Shown: piece after piece, positions 42,300 through 50,953 of the stretch
How the letters are laid out: every line of letters begins with the position of its first letter
Position numbering within the stretch: position 1 is the stretch's first letter
Assembly: GCF_036014115.1 (NCBI RefSeq)
Contig: NZ_CP107913.1
Coordinates: forward strand, 2,917,001-2,981,000
Origin: Streptomyces sp. NBC_00448
Lineage (GTDB): Bacteria > Actinomycetota > Actinomycetes > Streptomycetales > Streptomycetaceae
DNA: 64,000 nt
Direction of reading: 5' to 3'
The notes under the pieces: model-generated
Told to the model about the DNA's origin: nothing
Seen by the model: the letters and a program-made list of their open reading frames with translations, nothing else
Databases searched by the model: none
Translations under genes and position numbers: made by a program

Positions 42300-42904
42300 A
42301 GGGCCATCTCCTGGGCACGGGACAGGGCGTAGAGGTGGTCGACGAGCGTGATCAGGACGGTCTTTCCGGACTCCCGGTCGCGCGCGTCGCAGTCGATCAG
42401 CGGGACGGCGTCGTCGAGGGTGAGGGCGTCCCGTATCTGGTCCAGGGTGTGCAGCGGCGGCCCGAAGTTGTTGCGGGCCACCACGAACGGCAGGCCGTGG
42501 TGCTCCAACCGGTCGATGGCGTACCAGGAGTCGGCGACCCGGCGCGGGTCCACCAGCACCACGGCGCCGAGCGTGCCGGAGAAGAGCCGGTCCCACAGGA
42601 ACCAGAACCGCTCCTGGCCGGGGGCGCCGAACAGGTACAGCACCATCCGCTCGTTGAGGCTGATCCGGCCGAAGTCGAACGCGACCGTGGTGGTGACCTT
42701 GCCGTCCACACCGGTGGTCTCGTCGATGCCGACGCCGGCCTGCGTCATCGTCTCCTCGGTGTTCAGCGGGCGGATCTCGCTGACCGAGCGGACCATGGTG
42801 GTCTTCCCGACGCCGAACCCGCCCACGATGACGATCTTCAGTCCGTCGTCCGCGGTGTCGGCCAGCGGCGCACGCGCGAACGGTTCAGAGCCTGCGGAGT
42901 CCAA
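42296..42904 (-). CDS. cvnD: Conservon GTPase (CvnD)
   Basis: A 202-residue small GTP-binding protein. G1 loop G-G-F-G-V-G-K-T-T (near 28-36), G3-like L-F-G-A-P-G-Q-E-R, and A-R-N-N-F as the G4-like segment, with the latter diverged from N-K-x-D as in other CvnD proteins. TTG at 42904 is chosen for its GAAGGAGG site; it overlaps the CvnC gene by 20 bases. It is the signalling switch of the complex with CvnA, B and C. Confidence 0.94.
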   Translation of the reverse strand: MDSAGSEPFARAPLADTADDGLKIVIVGGFGVGKTTMVRSVSEIRPLNTEETMTQAGVGIDETTGVDGKVTTTVAFDFGRISLNERMVLYLFGAPGQERFWFLWDRLFSGTLGAVVLVDPRRVADSWYAIDRLEHHGLPFVVARNNFGPPLHTLDQIRDALTLDDAVPLIDCDARDRESGKTVLITLVDHLYALSRAQEMAL

Positions 42905-43241
42905 CGAGCACCTCCTTCAGGAGTGCGGAGTCGGGCAGCTTGGCGCCCGCGGACGTGCGGGGGTGGCGGGCGGTGACCTTGCCGGCGTCGAGGAGGTCGG
43001 CCAGCAGGATGCGCACCACGCTCACCGGCAGCCGCAGGTCGGCCGAGAGCTCCACGACCGCCGTCGGTGTGCGGCAGATCCGCAGGATGGCGACGTGCTC
43101 GGACTGCATGCCGGCCGACGGCTGCGACTCGCTGACGATGAGGGCGACCAGGTCCAGCCGCGCGTCGTCGGCACGGCTGCGGCCCCCGGTGACGGTGTAG
43201 AGCCGGTCCGGGTTCTCGCCCGCGACGGACCCGCGCGTCAT
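42885..43241 (-). CDS. cvnC: Conservon protein CvnC (DUF742)
   Basis: A 118-residue DUF742 protein: R-L-Y-T-V-T-G-G-R at the front, I-C-R-T-P-T-A-V-V-E-L-S-A-D-L-R-L-P in a winged-helix-like segment, and the family ending L-L-K-E-V-L-V-G-L-R-R-L. ATG at 43241 overlaps the CvnB stop (ATGA). Role: structural/adaptor part of the CvnABCD complex. Confidence 0.94.
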   Translation of the reverse strand: MTRGSVAGENPDRLYTVTGGRSRADDARLDLVALIVSESQPSAGMQSEHVAILRICRTPTAVVELSADLRLPVSVVRILLADLLDAGKVTARHPRTSAGAKLPDSALLKEVLVGLRRL

Positions 43242-43651
43242 ACGGAGTCCTCACCGGGCCTTCGCGGCGGCGCGGTCAGGTAGTCGCCCAACTGCTCCAC
43301 CAGTTCGCTGGTGTTGTGGCCGATCATCCCGGCGTCGGCGTCCTGCGCGGCCACCACCGCGAGGTGCGCGCCCTCGCCGGCCTCCACGATCACCAGCAGG
43401 CCGCCGTGGAACTCGGTCATCGACTGGCGCACGCCGCCACTGCCGTCCCCGAACTCCACGGACGCGCCGTGCGACAGGCTCTGGATGCCCGATGCGATGG
43501 CGGCGAGCTGGTCGGCCTGGTCGACGGTCAGGCTCGCGGAGCGGCTCATCTTGAGGCCGTCCCGGGAGAGCACGAGGGCGTACCGGCTGCCGGGAGTGCG
43601 CTCCAGGAGGCTGTCCAGCAACCAGTCCAGGTTGCGATCGGTGGTCTGCAT
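43238..43651 (-). CDS. cvnB: Conservon protein CvnB (roadblock/LC7)
   Basis: A 137-residue roadblock/LC7 protein: L-D-W-L-L-D-S-L-L-E-R-T-P-G-S-R-Y-A-L-V-L-S-R-D-G-L, then M-S-R-S-A-S-L and the central A-I-A-S-G-I-Q-S-L motif. Roadblock proteins in bacteria commonly regulate small GTPases, here presumably CvnD. ATG at 43651 gives the family length; a longer GTG frame from 43741 lacks a ribosome-binding site. Confidence 0.93.
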   Translation of the reverse strand: MQTTDRNLDWLLDSLLERTPGSRYALVLSRDGLKMSRSASLTVDQADQLAAIASGIQSLSHGASVEFGDGSGGVRQSMTEFHGGLLVIVEAGEGAHLAVVAAQDADAGMIGHNTSELVEQLGDYLTAPPRRPGEDSV

Positions 43652-43745
43652 CGCGGTGGGGGGCCGCCCGGCACTGCTCCGGGTCGCGGGCCCCTTCCTC
43701 CAATCTGTCGTCCTGACGGGGGGTTCGGGCGTGGGTGCCACGTCT

Positions 43746-45659
43746 TTACGGCGAGGGGGCGTCGTTCTGCGGTGTGTCCCGCCGCGCGTCACGCGAGCCG
43801 GGTCGCGGCGCCTGCGGCCGTACGTCCTCGGGTGCGGCGGCGCGGCCACGGGCGGCCTGCTCGCGCTGGCGTTTGCCCGCCGCGACGAACGCGCCGAAGC
43901 GGGCGCCCATGTTGCCGGTGGCGGGCCGGGGTTCGGCCGACGGCGCCTGCGCGGGCATGGGGTGGTCGGCGTCGGCGAGGGTACGGCCGCGGACGCGCTT
44001 GGGCAGGACGAACAGGTCGTCGTCGGTGCCGTCGGCGGGGGGCGGGGGCTCGGGGGCGGGTTCGCGCGCGGGCGCGGGGGCCGACGCGGGCCTCGACTCG
44101 TACGCGGGCGCGGGCTCGTACGCGGGCCTCGACTCGTACGCGGGCGTGACCGTCGGTGCGGGCCTGGCCGTGGAACCGGTCGCCGTGGCGCCGGGCGGCC
44201 GGGCGGACCAGGCGCTCCCCTCGGCGGGCGCGGCCGGCGCGGGCACGGTCCGTGTGCCGCGGGCGGCCTGCCCTGCCTGCCGCATCGGCAGCCCGCCGGG
44301 CCCGATCACGGGTTCGCCGGACGCGGCAGGACCGCTCCCGGCGGGCGCGCCCGTCCGCGGCTGGCCCGACTCCCGGGACGCCGCGGACCCTTCCGGGTTC
44401 TCCCGCGGCCGCGTGATCAGGTGCTGCGGGATGAGCAGCAGCACGCCGGTGCCGCCCCGCGAGGAGGGCCGGAAGTTGACGGTCAGCCCGTACTTCCCGG
44501 CCACACCGCCGACCACCGCGAGACCGAGCCGGGTGCCGGACAGGGTGCCGAGCCGCAACGGGTCGTGCGAGACGGCGTGCTGCGCGCGGCGCAGCGCCGG
44601 CGGGCTCATCACCAGGCCCGCGTCCTCGACGGTGATCACCACGCCGGTGGTCAGTTCCTCGACGTAGATGTGCACGGTCTCGGTCGGGGGCGAGAACCGG
44701 GTGGCGTTGTCGACGAGTTCGGCGAGCGCGTGCATGACGCCCTCGGCCGCGTGGCCGACGACCGCGGCCTTGCTCGTCGAGTGCAGCCGGACCCGCTGGT
44801 AGGCGCTGATCCGGCCGATCGCGCCGCGCAGGACGCTCTCCATCACGATCGGCTTCGTCCAGCGCCGCCCGGACCGGCCGCCGGTGAGCACCGCGATGCT
44901 GTCGGCCAGCCGTCCGGTCTGGGCGGTGGCGTGGTCCAGCTTGAGCAGATCACCGAGAACCTCCTGGTCGTAACGGTTCTCCATCTGACGCAGGTCGGCC
45001 ATCATCGTCGTGGTCAGCGCCTGGACCCGGCTCGCGGCGTTGGCGCACGCCGCGAGGGTGGCCGCGCGCAGCCGTGAGCCGTTGGCGAGTTCGCCGGTGA
45101 AGACCTCCAGGACCCGGCGGTGCCGCGGGTCGGTGAGTGCGGGTGCGCCGGCCAGCGCGGTGCCCGCGGAGGCGCCCGCGCCGAGCCGCCCGACCATCTC
45201 CGGGATCGCCTGCTCCACCAACACGGCCGCGTCGGCGCCCAGTTCCTCCAGGCGGGCCCGCAGCCGCTCCGACTCCGCCCGCGCCGCGATCAGTTCGGCG
45301 CCCACCGCGTCCGCCTCGGCGGCCATCTGCGCCACCCGCCGCTGGTGCCCGTCGATGTACGCGTCCGACTGGGCGACCCGGCGGCGCAGTTCGGCGGTCC
45401 TGCTGTCGGCGGCGGCGAGCCGGGCCGCCGCGACCCGGCCGCGGTGCGCCATACTCCCGGCCCACGCGACGGCCGCCACCAGCAGCACGCCGTAGCCGAT
45501 CGCGACCGCTTGCACCCAGGTCCGCGCGTCCCGCGGGGCGCCCAGGGCGAGTCCGGCGCAGGCCAGCCCGCAGACCACCACCGCCCCGAGGGCGAGGGCC
45601 GGGGTACCGGGGAGCGAGCGCGTGCCGGCCGGCCGGCCGGCGGGTGAACGATCTGACAT
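43746..45659 (-). CDS. cvnA: Conservon sensor kinase-like protein (CvnA)
   Basis: A 637-residue protein. Two membrane spans lie near the N-terminus (about 22-70), then a coiled coil (90-150) and a helical dimerisation region. An HATPase domain follows with E-L-V-D-N-A-T-R-F-S-P-P (N box), V-E-D-A-G and G-L-A-V-V-G. The last 200 residues are a disordered Pro/Ala-rich tail containing short repeats (P-A-Y-E-S-R-P-A-Y-E-P-A), encoded by a DNA repeat at about 44090-44150. There is no clear phosphoacceptor His of classical type. It is the membrane sensor of the conservon and its first gene. Confidence 0.93.
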   Translation of the reverse strand: MSDRSPAGRPAGTRSLPGTPALALGAVVVCGLACAGLALGAPRDARTWVQAVAIGYGVLLVAAVAWAGSMAHRGRVAAARLAAADSRTAELRRRVAQSDAYIDGHQRRVAQMAAEADAVGAELIAARAESERLRARLEELGADAAVLVEQAIPEMVGRLGAGASAGTALAGAPALTDPRHRRVLEVFTGELANGSRLRAATLAACANAASRVQALTTTMMADLRQMENRYDQEVLGDLLKLDHATAQTGRLADSIAVLTGGRSGRRWTKPIVMESVLRGAIGRISAYQRVRLHSTSKAAVVGHAAEGVMHALAELVDNATRFSPPTETVHIYVEELTTGVVITVEDAGLVMSPPALRRAQHAVSHDPLRLGTLSGTRLGLAVVGGVAGKYGLTVNFRPSSRGGTGVLLLIPQHLITRPRENPEGSAASRESGQPRTGAPAGSGPAASGEPVIGPGGLPMRQAGQAARGTRTVPAPAAPAEGSAWSARPPGATATGSTARPAPTVTPAYESRPAYEPAPAYESRPASAPAPAREPAPEPPPPADGTDDDLFVLPKRVRGRTLADADHPMPAQAPSAEPRPATGNMGARFGAFVAAGKRQREQAARGRAAAPEDVRPQAPRPGSRDARRDTPQNDAPSP

Positions 45660-46315
45660 CTATCGGTCCTCGTGATCGGTTGGAGGCACGGCGAGGAGCC
45701 AGGGAAGCGGAATGCGCGGTGCGGACCGGTAAGCGGGACGGTAATCCGCCGACACCGTGACCGGCCGAGGCGATCTGCGTACCGCCCGCGGGCATTCGGG
45801 GGCGATATCAGTGGTCGGAGAGGGAAATCGGTGACGACGCCCACCCGTCGAAGCCCGTATTCGCATGAGGGTTCCCGGACGATCCATGCCATTGCTGATC
45901 CGTGGTCGACCCCGCGCCGGGCGCACCTTAACTTCGGCGTGGGCCAGCGTACATGATGGTCCGCCGACTCCCGGGGACCGGCAATCCGGCCCGGAAGTCG
46001 CTCGTTCGGGCGACGTTTTCGGTGAAGCGGCTCCGGATATCAGCGGGGTGCGATAGGGCCGCGCGGGGTGACGGTTCCGATCGGATCTTGTGCCTTCCGG
46101 ATTATCGCGGAGTGGTGATTATCGCGGCCGGGCGGATTTCCGGGGCGGGAATTCCCGCGGCGGCCTTTGGGGGGTGGGGTGTTGGGGGCGACGGCGGGCG
46201 GATGCCGGAGGCGACGGCGACGGCGGAGGTCCGCCTCGGGGCCGACCGGGGGCGTAGGTCCCGGGTAGGTCGAAATCCCGATGCCCGGAGGCGGGTCAAC
46301 CGAGAGGATGGTCGT
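45660..46315. other. Divergent intergenic region between the conservon and the MFS gene
   Basis: Some 650 bases with no gene-like frame. It must hold the promoters of cvnA (leftwards) and the MFS gene (rightwards). The part 46080-46140 is less GC-rich than the rest (GGATTATCGCGGAGTGGTGATTATCGCGG). That stretch has a direct repeat GATTATCGCGG spaced by seven bases, a candidate operator. Confidence 0.45.
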
Positions 46316-47758
46316 ATGAGCGAACTCCTGGGGCGGCGCGCGCCCGCCTCCCGCACCCGCCGTACCGCGCCTCCCGCCTGGGCGGTGCTCGCGGCGGTCT
46401 GCGCGGGCCAGTTCCTGGTCGTGCTCGACGTCTCGGTGGTCAACGTGGCCCTGCCGTCGATGCGTACGGCACTGCACCTCAGCGACAGCGGCCAGCAGTG
46501 GGTGGTGAACGCGTACGCCCTGACCTTCGCCGGTTTCCTGCTGCTGGGCGGCCGGGCCGCCGACCTCTTCGGCCGCAAGCGCACCTTCCTGGTCGGGCTG
46601 GGCCTGTTCACCGCGGCGAGCCTGGCCGGCGGCCTCGCGCAGGACAGCTGGATGCTGATCAGCGCCCGCGCGGTGCAGGGCCTCGGCGCGGCGGTGCTCG
46701 CCCCGACCACGCTGTCCATCCTCACCACGTCCTTCCCCGAGGGTTCCGAGCGCACCCGGGCGATCGGCACGTGGACGGCGGTCGGCGCCGGCGGCGGGGC
46801 GGCCGGCGGCCTGGTCGGCGGGCTGCTCACCGACTACCTGTCCTGGCGCTGGGTGCTGCTGGTCAACGTGCCGGTGGGCGCGCTGGTGCTGGTGGGCGCC
46901 GCGCTGTGCCTGACCGAGAGCCGCGCCGACCGGGCCCGCCGGCTCGACATCCCGGGCGCGGTCCTGGTCACCGCGGGCGTGGCCGGGCTGGCGTACGGCA
47001 TCGCGCAGAGCGAGTCGCACGGCTGGGCCTCGACGCGCTCGCTGCTGCCGCTGATCGCCGGCGCCGTGCTGCTCGCGGCGTTCACGCTGGTCGAGGCGCG
47101 TACGGCGGCGCCGCTCATGCCGCTGCGGCTGTTCCGGGTGCGGTCGGTGTCCGCGGCGAACACCGTGCTGCTCGGGTGCGGCGCGGCGACCTTCGGGACC
47201 TGGTACTTCCTCTCCCTCTACATGCAGAACGTGCTGCACTACAGCCCGGTACGGGCCGGGGTCTCCTTCCTCCCGCACACCGTCGCCATCATCATCGGCT
47301 CCAAGCTCGCGCCTCGTCTGATGGGACGGGTCGACGCGCGACTGGTCGGCGCGGCCGGCGGGGTGCTTTCGGCGGCCGGGCTGGCCTGGCAGAGCACGCT
47401 CACCGTGCACGGCGGCTTCGCCGGGACCATCCTCGGGCCGGGCATGGTCACGATGTTCGGGGCGGGGCTGCTGATGACGCCGATCGCTGCGGCGGCCACC
47501 TCCGGGGTCGCCATGAGCGAACAGGGCATCGTCTCCGGCCTGCTCAACACCTCACGGCAACTCGGCGGCGCGCTCGGGCTCACCATCCTCGCGACGGCCG
47601 CCGCCGACCGCGCGTCCACGCGCGGCAGCCACGGAGCGGACGCCGCGCACGCGCTCACCGCGGGGTACGGTCTCGCGTTCCTCATCGCCGCGGGGTTCCT
47701 CGCGGTCGGCACCGCCCTGATCGCCCTCCTCCCCAACCCGACCCCCAAACCGGCGTAG
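46316..47758 (+). CDS. MFS exporter, DHA2 (14-TMS) family
   Basis: A 480-residue multidrug-type exporter. First span contains F-L-V-V-L-D-V-S-V-V-N-V-A-L-P (motif D1), the 2-3 loop G-G-R-A-A-D-L-F-G-R-K-R, and the span-4/5 A-V-Q-G-L-G-A-A-V-L-A-P-T; 14 hydrophobic segments in all. ATG at 46316 follows AGAGGA; a longer frame from 45953 covers promoter DNA. It is similar in layout to the transporter at 17402 but is not part of that cluster. Substrate unknown. Confidence 0.9.
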   Translation: MSELLGRRAPASRTRRTAPPAWAVLAAVCAGQFLVVLDVSVVNVALPSMRTALHLSDSGQQWVVNAYALTFAGFLLLGGRAADLFGRKRTFLVGLGLFTAASLAGGLAQDSWMLISARAVQGLGAAVLAPTTLSILTTSFPEGSERTRAIGTWTAVGAGGGAAGGLVGGLLTDYLSWRWVLLVNVPVGALVLVGAALCLTESRADRARRLDIPGAVLVTAGVAGLAYGIAQSESHGWASTRSLLPLIAGAVLLAAFTLVEARTAAPLMPLRLFRVRSVSAANTVLLGCGAATFGTWYFLSLYMQNVLHYSPVRAGVSFLPHTVAIIIGSKLAPRLMGRVDARLVGAAGGVLSAAGLAWQSTLTVHGGFAGTILGPGMVTMFGAGLLMTPIAAAATSGVAMSEQGIVSGLLNTSRQLGGALGLTILATAAADRASTRGSHGADAAHALTAGYGLAFLIAAGFLAVGTALIALLPNPTPKPA

Positions 47759-47934
47759 CTCCTGCGGAGTGCCCCAGCCGCCCCGGGGGTGCCCTCACGA
47801 GCGACGGCACCCCTCCCCAGCACCGGGCCACCCTCCCGGACCACGTCCACCACCCCGCCTGCGCGGCCACCCCCACGGAACACGTCCACCACCCCCGCCG
47901 CCGCGGGCACCCCCACGGAACACGTTCACCATCA

Positions 47935-48058
47935 GGGGCGCGGGGAACTGCGCGCGCAACCCACCACCGGCCGGTGGTCCGGCAAACCCGCCACGGGGGC
48001 AAGGCCGGCGGGCCCAGCACACCACCGCTGTGGCTGGCCGCGCAGTTCCCCGCGCCCC
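47935..48058. repeat. 124-bp palindrome-ended repeat, copy 1
   Basis: Bounded by GGGGCGCGGGGAACTGCGCG and its inverse complement CGCGCAGTTCCCCGCGCCCC, with a GC-rich body carrying CCGGCAAACCCGCCACGG. The neighbouring bases include runs of C-rich direct repeats (CCCCCACGGAACACGT, three times at 47870-47930). Elements with these ends are widely scattered between genes in streptomycete chromosomes; the function is not known. Confidence 0.8.
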
Positions 48059-48113
48059 CAGGGGCACCCACCCCCACCAGCGCGGGCACCCTCACGGAAG
48101 ACGATCACCCCCA

Positions 48114-48237
48114 GGGGCGCGGGGAACTGCGCGCGCAACCGGCCACCAGCCGGCGGTCCGGCAAACCCGCCACGGGGGCAAGGCCGGCGGGCCCAGCGCG
48201 CCACCGATACGGCTGGCCGCGCAGTTCCCCGCGCCCC
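48114..48237. repeat. 124-bp palindrome-ended repeat, copy 2
   Basis: Same length and ends as copy 1, 55 bases further right, in the same orientation. The bodies differ at a few positions (for example GGCCACCAGCC against CCACCACCGGCC). Changes in the arms are rare, as expected if the hairpin is the conserved feature. The 570-base gap between the MFS gene and the response regulator is thus mostly repeat; no gene is seen in it. Confidence 0.8.
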
Positions 48238-48331
48238 CGGAAGGAACCGCCGCCCGCAAAGAGCCCCGGCTCCGGGGAGGGGCGAGGGGCGCCGCCGCCC
48301 GGGGAGGGCCCGCGCCCCGGGGAGGGGCGAG

Positions 48332-48979
48332 CTAGAGCCAACCGTTCTGCCGAGCGCAGCGCACCGCTTCGATGCGGTTGCGGGTCCCCGTCTTACCGAT
48401 GGCCGCGGAGAGGTAATTCCGCACGGTGGACTCGGAGAGGAACACGCGCTGGGCGATGTCCGCGACGGTCGCACCGTCGGCCGCGGCGTTGAGCACGTCC
48501 TGCTCGCGAGGGGTCAGCGGGCTGGGCCCCGCGCTGAGCGCGGCCGCGGCCAGCGCGGGGTCGATCACCCGCTCCCCCCGCAGCACCTTGCGGATCGCGT
48601 CGGCGAGCTGCTCGACCGGCCCGTCCTTCACGAGGAATCCGGCCGCACCCGCCTCCATCGCCCGCCGCAGGTAACCGGGGCGGCCGAACGTCGTGAGGAT
48701 CAGCACCCGGCACGACGGCAGCTTCTCGCGCAACTCCGCGGCCGCGTCCAGCCCGCTGCGCCCGGGCAACTCGATGTCCAGTAGCGCGATGTCCGGCCGC
48801 GCGTCCAGCGCCTCGGCCACGATCCGGTCCCCCGCCTCCACCTGCGCGACGACCTCGATGTCGTCCTCCAGGTTCAGCAGCAGCGCCAGCGCCCCCCGCA
48901 TCATCCCCTGGTCCTCGGCGAGAAGCACGCGTACGGGCTGCTCCCGCCGCTCCCCCCGCCCACCGCTCGCATCGCTCAT
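48332..48979 (-). CDS. NarL/LuxR-family response regulator (orphan)
   Basis: A 215-residue regulator. Receiver domain with A-E-D-Q (acidic pair), phosphoacceptor D in L-L-D-I-E-L, T in L-T-T-F and K in F-L-V-K-D-G. C-terminal LuxR helix-turn-helix L-T-P-R-E-Q-D-V-L, then S-E-S-T-V-R-N-Y-L-S. All phosphorylation residues are present. No kinase lies beside it; the DesK-type kinase at 32663 is likewise unpaired. ATG at 48979. DesR-like in layout. Confidence 0.93.
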   Translation of the reverse strand: MSDASGGRGERREQPVRVLLAEDQGMMRGALALLLNLEDDIEVVAQVEAGDRIVAEALDARPDIALLDIELPGRSGLDAAAELREKLPSCRVLILTTFGRPGYLRRAMEAGAAGFLVKDGPVEQLADAIRKVLRGERVIDPALAAAALSAGPSPLTPREQDVLNAAADGATVADIAQRVFLSESTVRNYLSAAIGKTGTRNRIEAVRCARQNGWL

Positions 48980-49013
48980 CCGCCCAGCCTAGGGCGTGGC
49001 CGCCCGGAGGCGT

Positions 49014-50099
49014 TCAGCAGCAGGGGGACGGGAGGGTGGTCGGGAGGTCGTCGGTGGAGAACACGGCAGTGGTCGCGGTGTCGCCGCAGAGCGCGGCGAC
49101 GGCGAGGAGGAGGGCCGCGGCGGTCCAGGTGGTGCGCTCGGCTGGCCAGACGGCACGGTCGGCGAAGACGTAGCCGGTCCAGTAGAGGCCGTCGTCGGCG
49201 CGCAGGTGCTGGATGTCCGCGAGGACCCCGATCGCACGGTCGGACTGGCCGATCGCCCAGAGCGCCAGGGCGAGTTCGGCGGACTCGCCACCGGTGACCC
49301 ACGGGTTGGGGTCGACGCAGCGGACACCGAGCCCGGGCACCACGAACCGGGACCAGCCGGCGTCGATACGGTCGAGGGCCGCGGGCCCGCGCAGGGTACC
49401 GGTGAGGACCGGGTAGTACCAGTCCATGGAGTAGCGGGACTTGTCGAGGAACCGCTCGGGGTGCCGGCGCACCGCGTGACCGAGCGTGCCGGCCGACAAC
49501 TCCCAGTCCGGCTGCGGCTCTTCGCGGTGCTCGGCGATGGCCAGGGCGCAGCGCAGCGCCTGGTGGATCGAGGAACTCCCGGTGAGCAGCGCGTCGTTCA
49601 CGGCGGTGCCGTCGGCGTCGCGCTTCCAGCCGATCTGGCCGCCGGGCCGCTGGAGCGCGAGGACGTACTCGACGGCCGCGTGCACGGTCGGCCAGATCCG
49701 GTCGATGAACGCGTCGTCGCCGGTGGCGAGGTAGTGGTGCCAGGCGCCGACGGCCACGTAGGCGCAGAAGTTGGACTCGCGGCCGAGGTCGGTGGGGTGG
49801 TCGGCGCTGCCGTCGTGGTAGGCGGCGTACCAGGAGCCGTCGGGGTTCTGGTGCCGGGCCAGCCAGTCGTACGCGGCCTGCGCGCGGTCGTGTTCGCCGG
49901 CCGCGTCCAGGGCCATCGCCACCTCGGTGTGGTCCCACGGGTCGAGGTGGTGGCCGCGGAACCACGGGATCGCCCCGTCGGCACGCTGCGCCGCGGCCAT
50001 GGCGGCGACGGTCTGCTCGGCCTGCTCGGCGGTGAGGACCCCGGGCAGCACCAGGCGGTCGGTGCGGCGGCCCTGCCCCCCGAGGCTGGGCGAGGTCAC
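49014..50099 (-). CDS. Prenyltransferase/squalene-cyclase-fold protein
   Basis: A 361-residue protein made of alpha/alpha-barrel repeats of the prenyltransferase/squalene cyclase or trehalase-like type: A-A-Q-R-A-D-G-A-I-P-W-F, H-Q-N-P-D-G-S-W-Y, L-Q-R-P-G-G-Q-I-G-W. Trp/Tyr-rich motifs line the would-be cavity. No D-x-D-D catalytic motif typical of squalene-hopene cyclase is seen. GTG at 50099 overlaps the methyltransferase stop (GTGA). Third gene of an operon with a glycosyltransferase and a methyltransferase, controlled by a KstR-like repressor; likely acts on a lipid or glycan. Confidence 0.8.
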   Translation of the reverse strand: MTSPSLGGQGRRTDRLVLPGVLTAEQAEQTVAAMAAAQRADGAIPWFRGHHLDPWDHTEVAMALDAAGEHDRAQAAYDWLARHQNPDGSWYAAYHDGSADHPTDLGRESNFCAYVAVGAWHHYLATGDDAFIDRIWPTVHAAVEYVLALQRPGGQIGWKRDADGTAVNDALLTGSSSIHQALRCALAIAEHREEPQPDWELSAGTLGHAVRRHPERFLDKSRYSMDWYYPVLTGTLRGPAALDRIDAGWSRFVVPGLGVRCVDPNPWVTGGESAELALALWAIGQSDRAIGVLADIQHLRADDGLYWTGYVFADRAVWPAERTTWTAAALLLAVAALCGDTATTAVFSTDDLPTTLPSPCC

Positions 50100-50953
50100 T
50101 TGGCGCGGTCCGCGGCGAACCCGACCGCTTCGCCCGCGAGTTCGGCGGACCCACCGGAGCCACCGGACTCCCCGGACCCAGCGGACGCGTCTGACGCACC
50201 GGCCGCCCCCGACCGCGCCGGGCGCATCGCCTGCTCGGGCAGCCGCGGCTTCGTCGCGTACGCCACGAAACTCTTGCCGACCACCGGGTTGAGCACCTGA
50301 TCGGCGAGCCGGGTGGCCAGCGGCTTCTTCATGATGTCCCACACCAGCAGCTTGTGGTACAGCTTCACCGGCAGCGCCTGGTCGTTGTCCACGCCGACCG
50401 CGCACTTGATCCACCAGTACGGCGCGTGCAGCCCGTGCGCGTGGTGGGTGCCGTACGGCTTCAGGCCCGCCTCCCGCATCCGGTCGAGGAGTTGGTCGCC
50501 CTTGTAGATGCGGATGTGGCCGCCCTCGACCTCGTGGTAGGCGTCGGACAGCGCCCAGCAGATCTTCTCCGGGCCGTAGCGCGGCACCGTGACGGCGATC
50601 CGGCCGCCGGGCCGCAGCACCCGGACCATCTCGGCGAGCACGCCCTTGTCGTCGGGGATGTGCTCCATCACCTCGGAGATGATCACGACGTCGAAGCTCT
50701 CGTCGGGGAACGGGAGTTGGAGCGCGTCGCCCTCCATCGCCAGCGCCGACGCGCCCGCCGGCGCCTCCCCGGCCTCCCGCATCGCCGCGAACCACTTGGC
50801 GACCTCGCGGATCTCCTCGCCGTTGCGGTCCAGCGCGACGACCTGCGCGCCGCGCCGGTAGCACTCGAAGGCGTGCCGCCCGGCCCCGCACCCGAGGTCG
50901 AGGACGCGGTCGCCCGCGGCGAGCGGGAAACGGGTGAAGTCGACGGTCAGCAT
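50096..50953 (-). CDS. SAM-dependent methyltransferase (UbiE/Methyltransf_11 type)
   Basis: A 285-residue methyltransferase. Motif I is V-L-D-L-G-C-G-A-G-R-H, then A-L-D-R-N, E-G-D-A-L-Q-L-P-F-P-D-E-S-F-D-V-V and H-I-P-D-D as motifs II-III. The C-terminal 50 residues are Ser/Gly/Ala-rich. ATG at 50953 overlaps the glycosyltransferase stop (ATGA). Middle gene of the GT-MT-prenyltransferase-like operon. Acceptor unknown. Confidence 0.9.
   Translation of the reverse strand: MLTVDFTRFPLAAGDRVLDLGCGAGRHAFECYRRGAQVVALDRNGEEIREVAKWFAAMREAGEAPAGASALAMEGDALQLPFPDESFDVVIISEVMEHIPDDKGVLAEMVRVLRPGGRIAVTVPRYGPEKICWALSDAYHEVEGGHIRIYKGDQLLDRMREAGLKPYGTHHAHGLHAPYWWIKCAVGVDNDQALPVKLYHKLLVWDIMKKPLATRLADQVLNPVVGKSFVAYATKPRLPEQAMRPARSGAAGASDASAGSGESGGSGGSAELAGEAVGFAADRAK

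Noticed and set aside
47870..48240. CRISPR array
   Set aside because: Only two repeat copies of 124 bp, nearly identical along the whole unit, without unique spacers.
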